Origin: Polytrichum commune
Lineage: Eukaryota > Streptophyta > Polytrichopsida > Polytrichales > Polytrichaceae
Assembly (NCBI GenBank): GCA_950295325.1
Contig: OX485805.1
Coordinates: forward strand, 38,055,501-38,119,500
Direction: 5' to 3'
DNA: 64,000 bases
Numbering within the stretch: the stretch's first letter is position 1; each line of letters begins with the position of its first letter. Below the pieces are notes generated by a model that saw only the letters and a list, made by a program, of their open reading frames with translations, was not told the origin of the DNA and did no database searches. This document shows, one piece after another, positions 22,289 to 33,164 of this stretch. Position numbers and translations under genes: made by a program.

Positions 22289-22685
22289 CTATGCTAAATA
22301 TGATATTTAGTGTCATATGGTATTTAATGTCACTATGGTAACTTTTCGGATGACACTTCTTATGAATAAGTGAACAAATATTGTCATGGATGATGGATGA
22401 GTTCACCCATTGGCCAAAACCCTACCTTCTCTTGTCAGCAACTTGTGATCACTTATTATCATGGATGATTGAAATTTGGATGAGAAAACACTTGGTAAGT
22501 AACAATAATTGCAACACTGTAAATCTATAATCCCCCCCCCCCCCCAAAAAAAAAACAAAAAAATACAAGGAATGACAAACAATGTTGGGTTAACATTTAG
22601 TGTTGGTGACACTACACCGCAGTTTACAATTAGTATTGAGCAAGACGATTAGAATTGGTGACACTAAATATCACATGTAGTGTAG
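22289..22685. mobile_element. MITE family M, copy 1
   Basis: About 397 bp with inverted termini built around CTAAATATGATATTTAGTG on the left and CACTAAATATCACATGTAGTG on the right. The interior holds a C/A homopolymer (about 22533-22560) and a TTTAGTGTTGGTGACACTAC block. A near full-length copy in opposite orientation lies at 37279-37664, and partial copies at 26880-28004, about 24570-24900 and about 34010-34080. There is no coding capacity. Confidence 0.68.
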
Positions 22686-23151
22686 CTAACTTCCACTTGG
22701 AGACACAATGTGTGGGCTTCAGTTACTTCACAGCTTAAATTGGTGTCACCCAATGTATGTGCACGAAAGTCAGCAGAGTTTCCTGGTCCTCCGCCTGCAA
22801 CGTATCAACCACCAAAACTGAAGATTAAACAAAGAGCAAAAGCAAGCAAAGAGCAACACCACAAAGGAGTGCAAAAGCAACTGCGGCAAAGAGTCCAAAC
22901 AAAATCATGAAAAACAAGCTTGCATTGTCCTTATATCTAGATTCTTCTTATATGGGAAAGAAGAACATTGACAAATTGCACTGACAACATTTCTCAGTCC
23001 CACTCCCTCAAAAACATGATCGCCCTTCTCGGTCACGATGTTTCCCGTAATCGCAAAGGGTCACAACGGAAATAAGGAAGTATTGGCATCGGCTCCCAGC
23101 TTGCAAATGCTGTGGAACTCAATACCTAATACTTCATCCTCACCGCATACA

Positions 23152-23475
23152 CTGGCCACTACTGGCACCATCCATCGGCATCTATGGTTGTAATAGTAGT
23201 GTGAAAAGTGGTGGGTCAACATCTATTTCTCAACATAAACCCCAATAATTTCACGGTTGGAACCAGATGGAAAGTATGGTGTGATCGAAGCATGAGGGGC
23301 AGATCACACCTTTGATCACACCCGCCACTATTGGCACCATCTGTTGGCGTCTCCAGCTGTAATACCAGTGTGAAAAGTGGTGGGCCACCATCTATTTCTC
23401 AACATAATCCCTAGCAATTTCATGACTGGAACCAAACGGAAATTTTGGTGTGATCGGGTCATGAGTTCAGTTTGC
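23152..23475. repeat. Two tandem copies of a ~169-bp unit
   Basis: The block GTGTGAAAAGTGGTGGG and its flanks (ACTGGCACCATC before, ATCTATTTCTCAACATAA after) occur twice with 169-bp spacing (23161 and 23330). The copies differ by scattered substitutions. Confidence 0.65.
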
Positions 23476-23561
23476 ACTATCATAAAACCTTTCAGACATC
23501 CAACTAATAAAAATATAACGAATGCTTACAAACAACGTTGAACATAACATTACTTAGCGAT

Positions 23562-23665
23562 GTGGGCCCTCATAATATAATGGTGAGATGCTAGGAGTTC
23601 AATCTGAATCTGAGTTACCCTACGCAACTTTTCGAGCATCACACTGTTATATTTTGAGGGCCCAC
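23562..23665. mobile_element. 104-bp MITE with GTGGGCCC ends, copy 1
   Basis: Inverted ends GTGGGCCCTCATAATATAA and its complement, about 30 bp each. Copies of the same size lie at 51818-51921 and, more diverged, 35852-35951. Confidence 0.65.
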
Positions 23666-25411
23666 AAAAAAAGTAAATTTATGAAGTTATACTATGCCTT
23701 AAGGTAAATGGGTCTTAAATGGCTCATTTTCTTAATCAGACCCCTATATGTGATTGGTATGTGGTTCGTTGAGGATCAAAGAGAAAACATCATAAAGACA
23801 CATGTTTAAAAAAGATTGAACTACATCTCCAAATATTTATAACTACTCTACGGTCAATAATGAACACAATTAGGAGAACCTATGTATCCAGCTAAAAAAT
23901 CAACAAACATGCACTTCTGATAACCGTAACTAAATCAAGACAGGTCCGATTTTCAATCTGGTTCTTGCACATGATTCGTCGTAGATTTGCTTAATGCAAC
24001 ACGGGGTTTGGTTTGTAAATCTAATCGGTAGAAGTTGGAGAACATGGAAAACAAACCAAATAACATCCACATACCTTCCAAACAAATTGCAACTCCTTCA
24101 AGAGCACCCAACTTCTCCCTGCTAATCTTCAGCTGTTTAGTCTTGGTTCCGTGCTTATAGAGGAGCCTCTTGTTAACCAATTCCACTACAATTAGAACCT
24201 TTTGTAGCCTTCAGATCCTCTAGGAGTTCCTTCACCTGCATCACAAACAAACTCAGGTAAAAAAAAAAGACTTCACTAGCATGCCCAAAACCACGAGCAT
24301 GACAAAAAATTTCCACCTGAAAGTTGATCCAATAAACAAAATTAATTAATTAAGCCATAATTTCATTAATCAAAGAATAATTTTAAAAATAATATAAAAT
24401 AATTAACATCTGCCTGAAGATCAATGTTGATATGATGGCCAACCAGCAGGTCACCTGTTTGGACTTCATGTATTCAAAACTAGGACCTGCTCAACTAGAT
24501 TCTCAAGCATAACACCTTGCTTCTAACCCATGAATGACGCAATTCTTTTTGGCATAGTTTTCTACTACTCTAAATAGGATATTTAATGTTTGATTATATT
24601 TAGTGTTGTTACCACCCTACCCTGCTCAACATTAATTTTCAATTCTTTGACAATTAGTGTTAGACATAACTGTGTCGCCACCTTCCCTACTGCCACCTCC
24701 CTTATTATATCCATTTTTTTCATATCCTTACTAACACTAATTCCAAACATGTAACTTCCACATATTACCATAGTTGATATTTAGTGTTTGAGTTTACATT
24801 TAAAGTTAGTTACTTTCATAAGGTTATTGATATTTAGTGTATGCGTTCGTATCTAGTGAATCAAACACTAAATATCTTATTTTGTGTAGTGTTATACAAT
24901 CTTATCGTAGGATCCTATGATAGAACTCAACATGTTATAATTTTGGACTTGGGCTTAGTCCAATTTTACTTAAATATCGATTAGGTGTCTGAATTTAGCT
25001 TCCAATTGTTTTCTGCACAATCGTCATTAAATTTGCATGTAGCACTGAGTATAATTCATGTTGACTTGACAATAGACTGTACTAATATAAAGGTTGATAT
25101 CTCCTATCAACCGGTCAGTCAAAAGTAATTTTATTTTGTTGCTAACTACACAATAACCGGTTGTGTCAACCAGTCTACTAACATGGAGCGTTTTGATTGG
25201 TCGATCTCTACCCCATAGGGAGTTCTTTTACCCCCATTCAATCTGACACACATGGCAATGACAACTTTGGTTCCGAGTCCCCATACTATGCAATGCTTCA
25301 ATTCACGAATGGCTTCATCTATGAAAAGTTAAGCCCCATTTACTTTGTGTTTAAATACAAAATACACCACTTATTTGGGGAAAGGGAACATCGTATAGTC
25401 AAAGGGTTATA
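23666..25411. other. AT-rich repeat-derived stretch
   Basis: No credible gene. About 23690-23885 is a minus-oriented fragment of the dispersed family R (see 49800-50190). About 24570-24900 carries MITE M-like TTTAGTGTT blocks. A minus-strand frame at 23953-24186 with a Lys-rich start is of unknown meaning. Confidence 0.4.
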
Positions 25412-26514
25412 CAGTCAAGACTCTATAAATGTGACAGGTTGGGAGTAGCAAAAAAATAACATATATAGAATTATAACAAGTAATACTTATGGAATTCATA
25501 CAGATGATTAATAATATTTAAAATTTCCGAAAATGAAGAACATAACGTTTTATAAAAATAAAATATGAAACTACAAATGATAATACATAATTCAACTAAA
25601 CTAATTGAAAGAAATAATCTATATAATAGTAACTTGACGAGATTCTTCCAACTAAATTAACCAAAAGAAAGAGTCTATAGTAGTATGACGAGAAGCTTCC
25701 AAATGATGAGATGAAACTTCCTTTTGGAGTCCTTGAATGCTCTGATGTGTAATAGGGCATCAGTTGGTCTTTGTTTAAAGTATTTCTTCAAAGTCTCTAG
25801 AGAATGCTCAGCAACACTCAATCCTACAACTTCTTCTACCACATCAACCTTAACCTCATCAACATCAATTTCTTGATGTTATGAGGAATACATATCCAAA
25901 AACTCCTCATCGGCAAGTTCATAGGGGTTGTTTAAATCAAACTCCATCTCATAATTGAGGTATTCATGAGCATTCATCACGTCACCCACCTCACTATCAG
26001 ATGACAACAAGGTCAGTTGATGAAGTAGAATAGCAACTTCACCAACCTCTACCAAGCACCTAGCTTCCTCTATCTCCCTCTCAATAAAGATAGAGAGAAC
26101 ACCCGTGTGCCTCCAACAATTTTGAATTGTCGATGTGGTAATTCCCACACGCCATGCCCGCTCAACCATAACAACAACTTGATTAATATATCAATTGCAA
26201 ACACCTTGTTTGCACTAAAACAATCTATCTAATATCTCTAAATAAGAGAGAATATTTGACTTGTTCGCAAAGAATATGGGATAAATGTGATTACATGTTC
26301 AAAATGTATGCTCTCATATATTATTACCTTGATTTTTCTCAAAATTAACACCTATAGAGGTGCAATTAACAAAGAAGGGAGTAGAGCCTATTATAACACT
26401 TAACACATAACACTCACTAGTCTTATCAATTGTGTTTTTGTAGGGGAGTCAAATTTTCTTAACATATATGAAATTATAACGCTTATAAGGGTAACACTTA
26501 TAGAGTCTTGATTG
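25412..26514 (-). mobile_element. Tigger/pogo-type DNA transposon, internally deleted
   Basis: 1,103 bp bounded by inverted termini of about 20 bp (CAGTCAAGACTCTATAAATG at 25412 and its near complement ending at 26514) and flanked by TA on both sides (25410-25411 and 26515-26516). The CAGT start and TA duplication are typical of pogo/Tigger within Tc1/mariner. On minus, 25879-26169 encodes the C-terminal end of a CENP-B/Tigger-like transposase. The catalytic core is missing, so the copy is non-autonomous. Confidence 0.75.
25879..26169 (-). pseudogene. Tigger-like transposase C-terminal fragment
   Basis: A 96-codon frame starting MVERAWRVGITTSTIQNCWR. The AW..V...TI.NCWRHTG pattern is the signature that follows the DDE core in Tigger/CENP-B-type transposases. 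Then come an acidic tail with MNAHEYLNYE and a stop. The DDE catalytic region and the N-terminal HTH are not present upstream. It lies inside a TA-flanked element with matching TIRs. Confidence 0.7.
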
Positions 26515-26879
26515 TAGTTGGATAGCCTTTTTGACAAATGATGGACCCCCATGGATGTATGAAACCTTTTTCATCCACCATTTGTCTTGTCAATAAATTT
26601 TGATATCTTAATTGGATGCCAATGTAATAGAAATTTTGAAAGGTCCATTAAGGTTCGGTTTACACCATGGACCTTGAAGTCGGACCATGGAAAATGGCCT
26701 TTTTTCATGGTCCGACTTCATGGTCCAACTTCCATGGTTCGATTTCTTAAATAATCAATTTACAAAGTCTTTGGGCCCCTCACTAGATGTAAACCGAATG
26801 TGAACCAAGAGGAATGACTATGCACCAAAAAGTGAATGTGTTGATTTTTTTAATATATGATATTATTTTTTTGGATACG

Positions 26880-28004
26880 AAATCACTTGGTAAGTGACAA
26901 TTTTTGCAACACTGTAAATCTATAATCCCCCAAAATATTTGCAAGGAATGACAAATAATGTTGGTTAACATTTAGTGTTGGTGACATTACACCATGGTTT
27001 ACAATTAGTACCGTATGTTAAGGGCAGCTTCGGCGCTCTCTTGCCGAATAATTATTAAAAGTAAAAAAATAGTGTTCGGCACCTAGAAATGGTATATTCA
27101 TATTTTCGGCAATTTTCTCTTTTAACTTTTAAAATTCAGCTTAAATTCATTTTTAATTTTCTATTTAAGCTTATATCTTGTACATCTCTCTTGCATTGAA
27201 TGACAAGTAAGATGTGAGTGAAGAGTAGAGAATGCTCTGTGCTTTATGCAAGTAGAGTGGAGTTGTGTTCAACAATGCATATGGGATATGTAAACTTTGA
27301 GGTGAAGCACCGAGTTAGACTTCATTTTTATAACTTGCATAACATTTGCATAGAGTCTTCAAATGACATAAAATTTGTTGGAGGTGAAAGATTCCTTGAT
27401 TTGTAAACTTTTCTTAGACCAACAAAATTCCAAAAAAGTTGATCTTCTATGCACAAATGAGCTCCGAAAAACTGTTATGAACGCATTTTAATTTTTTGAT
27501 CTTTACACGGCTGCAATGTTTTGTCCATATCTTTTGCATAAAGACTTATTTTGACACAAAACTTATTGAAGGTGGAAGAAGGATTGATTTCTCAACTTTT
27601 GTTAGTTGGACAAAATTCTATAAAACTTCATCTTCTATGCTCAATTGGACTCCAAAAATTTGTGTACAACACATTTGAAAAGCCTCACCTAGAGTCTTGC
27701 TACTTCTTAACCCATATTCTTTGTGGACTAATGTAAGTGAGCTTGATTACAAAAGGAGCACCTTCTCACTTTCAAAATTCACATATGCTTCCATTGTAAA
27801 TAAAACTCTAGTGAGAAGTAAAAATTTCTTACTTTTCGGCAATTTTAAGAAATAATTAATTTTATATTCGGCAAAAAATGCCAATAATATTCCAAAAAAT
27901 TTGGCGTCTATTTTTAGAATTATTTTGTGCCGAAGCTGCCCTTAACGTACGGTATTAAGCAAGACAATTAGAATTAGTGACACTAAATATCATATATAGT
28001 GTAA
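26880..28004. mobile_element. MITE family M, copy 2, split by a nested element
   Basis: 26880-27010 and 27953-28004 together match copy 1 (22490-22685), including the ATCTATAATCCCCC block and the GTGACACTAAATATCA end. A 942-bp element sits between them at a TA. Confidence 0.68.
27011..27952. mobile_element. 942-bp TA-flanked element nested in MITE M
   Basis: 24-bp inverted termini at 27011-27034 (CCGTATGTTAAGGGCAGCTT...) and 27929-27952 match at 23 of 24 positions. TA is duplicated (27009-27010 and 27953-27954); the uninterrupted MITE copy shows a single TA there. A TTCGGCA motif recurs near both ends (about 27077, 27103, 27835, 27870). The middle carries two diverged copies of a ~170-bp unit (about 27330 and 27520). 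Two ~60-codon frames inside have no known domain. Probably a non-autonomous Tc1/mariner-type element. Confidence 0.7.
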
Positions 28005-28587
28005 ATCATGGTTCTTAACCCTTAACTTCCCAAGGCTATGATATGAAAGGACCATTATGACTGCAATTCACTCAATGTCGTTTGTAGAATTTCCATGGGC
28101 AATTTGTGGGGTTAAAGTGGTGTATCTGTAGGATCTTGAAACATGGGAGATAAGCTATTTGCAGGGGGAAACATGTATGAATCACCTTTGGATTTTCAAA
28201 TCACAACATTTGAAGGAAGGAGTGCACATGAAATTGTCAAGTGTGACCCCACTAGAGAACCTTCAACAGCCAAGTTCACCTAGAAAAATGAGTGGAATGT
28301 TTGTGTGATCCTATAGATGGAAACAACCCAATACTTGAGCACCTCCACAAATTCTTGGGCCAATATGTGCAAATTACAATGAGCTAGCCAGCTTGCAATT
28401 GAGGAAGAAAAACTTCGGTCTCCGGAGGAGACCGACGTGAATGGAGTGTCTGTTCGATCCTCCTCCAATCCAATGCCCACAGGACAAAGGTATGGAGGTA
28501 AAGATCTACTCCTCCCTTTCGAGAGTAGACACTATAGTCACCAGTCACTAGTAACAAGAACCAAAATGGTTAGTTATTAGGGGGGAT
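28005..28587. other. Stretch ending in a copia-like polypurine tract
   Basis: No clear gene. A 66-codon minus frame (28280-28480) has no recognised domain. The end TTATTAGGGGGGATTGTTAG (about 28576-28595) looks like the polypurine tract/LTR junction of a Ty1/copia element, the LTR starting TGTTAGTATG at about 28588. Confidence 0.4.
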
Positions 28588-28675
28588 TGTTAGTATGATT
28601 TGGGTCGCCAGGTCTCTAGTGCATTGTTAGTGGATGAGGTGGAGTGGCTTAGTTGTTAAGGTTTTATGGCTTTAT

Positions 28676-31645
28676 CTATGGGGGGTCTAGTGTTTGGGGC
28701 AGTAGTTGGTGGTTTTCTATTCTTCTTTTGTGTAGGAGGATAGCCATGGCATATTTTATAGCGATAGTATTGATGTTTTTAAAGGTATTTTTAATGATAG
28801 GCATGGGTATTTTAAATTTATTTTCGAGTGATTTCATTGAAGGAGTGTGTGTAGTGGCTCTAGCGCCAGCGGTGATTATAATAAGGGGGTCAACTTTCCA
28901 TCCTCTAGCAGCAATACTATTGATTAATGGTTTGTATTTGTTATTTTTTGCCTCGAGTGTTTCTGGAGAGAATCTATCATTACAGTATGTAAATTTGATG
29001 AATTGTATGGTGAGGTTGGGGTCCAAGTCTGTGGGGGGGTCATTTTAGTATGGTAATCCTCTAACACAGAGGATGCCAGGTTTGAATCTGGAGTTACAAT
29101 GGCATCTTTGTGTACCGCATGTGCAAGGGAGTAGCCAATTGGGAACGGTGTTTTCCTGGGGTGTATTATTGAAAGTGCCCGCGTTCATGAGAATATAACA
29201 TCGGGATTTTTCAGATGATATTAGTAGTTTCCTAATTTCCCATACTGCTTTGTTGTGTCTTTTGACGGGGAGTGAATGTATATGTTGTTGTGTCTTTTGA
29301 TGGGGAGTGAATGTATATGTTGTTGTGTCTTTTGACGGGGAGTGAATGTATATGTTGTTGTTTACACGTAAGTAGTACATGTAACCACGTGTCCGGTTCG
29401 TATGAGGTGGAAATGGGGCATGTAATAGAGGGATATGTTTGTCTACCGAAGAACAGTTGTTTTTGAGCATTACCCATATAGGTTCCTGTTCGGAATTTGA
29501 TGAGGCATGATTTTTGTTTATCCGTGATTTCCGGGTTTTCCCAGAATTCGTTAGAAAGTTCTTTATCTATATCTGCATTTCCTGTCCATTTGTAAGTGTT
29601 GGGGGTTTGTGTGGCCATGTTTTCCAAGTTGTTTTCCCTATCGTATTTAATAATTTATTTTTCTAGGAATCTAACGGGGCCTTCATCAGGAACGTCCGTC
29701 ATTGAGGCCCAGACGTCCTTTTGGTAGTAGTATGGGGTGGCATGGGCATGCTCATATGGGTGAATGGCAATTTTGTGCTCTAGTTCTAGCCCTTCTTTTG
29801 CCAATTTGTTTGCTTGTTCGTTGTCGTCAATGTTGACGTGTGCTCTAACTTTGTATAGTGTGATTGGTTGTGTCCGGTTTTGAAGTAGTTGTACCATGGT
29901 GGCAAGGGTAATTTGGTCGGGGTGGCTATTGTGAAGTGTGGGGTGTTTAATTTGTGTGTTGAGTAAGTATAATACGTTTAGACTGTCGGTAAATATGTAT
30001 GCGGGTTCGTTTGGATATAGTGTATTAATGGTTGTTAGTGTTTCATGTATTGCTATCATTTCTGCTCATAGTATGTTTTGGTGTCCATGTAGTCTTTTGG
30101 AGATGTTAAGGCCCTTGGGGCTATAGATTCCATATCCGGCTTTTTCTCTTCTCCATACTCCAAGGTTAATTTCTTTGGGTTTCATAAAAGAGCCGTCTAT
30201 GTAGTAGCTAAATTGAGGGTGGAATTTTAGTGGTAAGTTAGTTTGGTAATTTGGGAGTTGTGGAATAGGTGTGTTATTATTTACGGATGTGTTTGGGTAG
30301 TTAGATTTAGCCCATTTTTTGCTAGGGTTAACGGTGGTATTTACGGGGGTGGGTGGTGCAATTTGTGTGTGAATTTGTAATATTTGGAGGTTATTTGCTA
30401 TGTTGGTGAGTTGATTCATTTGTTCGTAGGTACCGATGTGATTGTTTTGGTGGTGGATACAAAGTATTCGTAATGTTGATAATTCTTTCCTCGTGATATT
30501 GAGTTCGGGGGGAATTATGGGTTCTTCGTATATGATGGTGTCAGCTGCAAAGTGGGCAATGATGTGTGTGTCCAAGAATGGGCCAGTGTATGGGTTAAAA
30601 TTATGGTACCAATCCATATCTTTTGAAATAAGTATAGTGATTGTATTTGGATCGTTTTTGGCCGCAATGCGGGCCCAATGGATGGCTTGTTGTAAGTCTG
30701 TTGCGTTATGGGGGTGGGCGTAACCAATTCCCTTCCATTTTTGATCAAACGATTTTCCTAGGGATCCAAATATTCTATCCCTAGATAATGGTGAGTGGAA
30801 TTGGTGAATTGTGTGGGGCAAGTAACTGGGGATGAGAAGTATGAATGGTTAATATTGAATGATGTTATTAGGAAATCTAGTATTGGAGTTGGTATTGTAT
30901 ATTGAGCACGTTTAAGTGGGTCGTTTTTTGGAATACGGTATTTATACCTTTGGTATAGCCACACGATTTCTGTTTCAAATGATTGGGTAGGTGGTTCTAG
31001 ACTATGTGGGGTATCTTTAGCTTGGTGGTATTGTTTCCATAACCACAGTAATCTAGTTTTTGGTATGGTAATGAGGTGCCGACCGTTGTCTTCATATATG
31101 TGAGCGACGTCGAATTGTATTTGGACAGTGTTAGTATTTGCTTCGATGTTACTCTCTGGGTTGCATTCATTAATGGAGATATGTGCCAATGGGATAATTA
31201 TGACAGGAATAACGTATCTAGTGTCTCGTTGTTGTTCTATGGAGAAGTATGCATTGATGATGTTTGAGAAATGTTTGTGTTGTCTTTTCGTATAGTATTG
31301 GGTAAGTAGTTCGGTGTTGTGACGACTAGTATATGCGTCACAATAGGGAAATAAATCTCTTTGGGTACGCCATTTGTTGTATGTGTTATTATTTGGAGTA
31401 ATCCATTGGCATAGATATGATGTAACTTTTCTTTTTATCCCATTAGAATTTGTGAGTTGTCGTTGTTTGTGGTCAAGTATTGTGTGTATGGGAAATTGAC
31501 GGGGGTTTTTAAGCATATTATTGGGAGGTGGGGGTAGGTGGGGGACCGGGGAGTTCGGGGGGTGTAAAGGAGGGGTTGGGTGTTGAGGAAGGATGTTGTG
31601 GTTGCAATTGAGGATATGTAAATTATCCCAACTTTCTAGCAACAT
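28676..31645 (-). pseudogene. Multi-domain retroelement-like polyprotein: chromo-like, Dam-like, RNase H, Cys-rich, endonuclease-like
   Basis: About 990 nearly continuous codons on minus, interrupted by a frameshift at about 30760-30820, single stops near 30063, 29655 and 29040, and a 35-bp tandem expansion. In order: a Pro/His-rich start; a chromodomain-like stretch (IHTILDHKQRQ, SYLCQWI, YNKWRTQRDLF); a long unassigned segment; a segment starting FHSPLSRDRIFGSLG with WKGIGYAHP and ITILISKDMDWY, whose pattern recalls phage-type adenine methyltransferases; RNase H with YIDGSF, AEMIAIHE, FTDSLN and a VRAHVNIDDNEQAN end; a Cys/His piece (ITCP, then LLPCTCGTQRCHCN); and a C-terminus (NLTIQFIKFTYCNDRF, KYKPLI, GWKVDPLIIITAG) recalling the restriction-like endonucleases of some LINEs. 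No RT is seen upstream, so it may be a 5'-truncated insertion. Domain names beyond RNase H are inference. Confidence 0.55.
29252..29362. repeat. 35-bp tandem repeat, about 3 copies
   Basis: GTCTTTTGACGGGGAGTGAA plus ATGTATATGTTGTTGT repeats three times with 35-bp period inside the polyprotein. Two extra copies add 70 bp, not a multiple of three, and shift the frame between the RNase H half and the C-terminal half. Confidence 0.8.
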
Positions 31646-32448
31646 AAGTGCAAAGAATTCCTTAAAATTTAAAGATTGCCTAAACCCTAAATTGAATGCT
31701 TGATGTGAGCATCAAGACCATATTTACAAATACATCAAAAACATATTTCCATCCTACCAAAAATAACAACATTGATGTTCAAGCACAGTTGGTATCAGAG
31801 TGACAACCACTGATGGGAGTGAACACCCTCACATGAACTCCCAACACAACAAACACATGATCACTTCCCCATTTTAATATTGTTTTGCACATTCTAATCG
31901 TGTCCAAATTGCATGGGTTAGGTGTCTATGAGTAGATATTTGTGCAGGTGTGATGTTCCTAGTATTTTTGCTTGCAAATGAATGAGGTAGGTGGGGTTAA
32001 TGTAGGGCAGAAATCATCCATCAACCATAAAATGGTTTCTTGGGAAGTTAGGAGGTTAAGAGATTGACATTATCAAATATAGATATGTTTAGCACAAATA
32101 ACACAAAATGTGATGAGTTGACTTTACTGCTGCTGATGGTAGTGCAAAGCATCACAACTCATAAGTATTATTCATTACTAAGGTATGATATTCTGAAACT
32201 TACAACATATATCATTTAAACAGCATCATACAACATAATGCTTTTATAGTTTAGTGTTAAGGTAAAGAGTCAATTTGGATGTCCAAGTTCCTTCTAAGTT
32301 AGTATTGAGTAATTGTGCATATTGGAGTCATCCGCAAAGTCTCTACAACAATGGAAAGGGGAGTCATTTAAGAACCAATGTTTGGGGAGATTTTTGGGCA
32401 TACATGGTTGAGATCCCAGTGTTTCCAAGTCCAACTAGTTATATGATA
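31646..32448. other. Stretch with an isolated tRNA-iMet primer-site match
   Basis: No gene. GCACAGTTGGTATCAGAG at about 31783-31800 looks like an LTR end (CA) followed by a primer binding site on plus. Together with the PPT-like junction at 28588 it suggests that the intervening 3.2 kb replaces or invades an LTR. Confidence 0.4.
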
Positions 32449-33162
32449 CTCCCTCTGTCCCAAAATGATTGTCCTACCTCTCAAATTTTTTCATCCCAAA
32501 ATGATTGTCCACTATATATGCCCGACTATAGTTTTGAGGCTCAAAGTCAATTATTTTCGCACCAAACTTTCATCATCAAGAAGTCTTTCGACACCGCAAC
32601 TTGAGGGGGGGGGGGTTCGAAGTAGTTGTTGTTTTTTATTGGCTTTGTCTGTAGGACAAAGACTATGCATCGACTTCTATGACTCAAGAGAAAATTCCCT
32701 AACCACTTTGTGTTCACATTTGGACGTTACTTGTTCCTTCTTTTTTTGGTTCAATTTATTTAACATGAATGGTGAAAGCTTGGATACCTTGGACAACTAA
32801 CCAACTAATTCAACCATTAGTTAACTAGTTGCCTTTTGTAATCATAGTTATTCGCGATTTGACCTGCCAAAAAATGTAATTAACTATAGTTATATATGTC
32901 TAGTTAATTATAATTGTTCCCTAAAATGTATTGAAAAAACTCTAATTGACTATAGTTGGTTATAGGTATAGTAAATAACCATGGACTGGCATGAGCAAAG
33001 TGTACATCTACAATTGTAGCCTTTCATAAGAAAGGACAAGGCCTCACGGTTCTACCGTTTTCTTGTTTTAAGAGTCATACTTAGAACTACTCGGTCAATG
33101 ATCAGCGGGCCTTAATCTCGCCAAAATTAGGAACACAGACAATCATTATGGGACAAAAGGAG
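32449..33162. mobile_element. Stowaway-type element
   Basis: 714 bp with termini CTCCCTCTGTCCCAAAATGA and its near complement (TCATTATGGGACAAAAGGAG), flanked by TA at 32447-32448 and 33163-33164. The CTCCCTCYGTYCC start is the hallmark of Stowaway elements (Tc1/mariner MITEs). The left terminal sequence is partly repeated at about 32490. At 714 bp it is longer than typical Stowaways; open frames inside show no domain. Confidence 0.82.
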
Positions 33163-33164
33163 TA

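Noticed and set aside
22533-22560. C and A homopolymers as a LINE poly(A) tail
   Set aside because: They are internal to MITE M; other copies lack long runs at this point.
30442-31267. Plus-strand frames opposite the polyprotein
   Set aside because: RNase H and other motifs are only on minus; the plus frames are complements of a low-G coding strand.
31785-31800. TTGGTATCAGAG as part of a tRNA gene
   Set aside because: Only the 3' complement is present; no cloverleaf, A box or B box. It fits a primer binding site.
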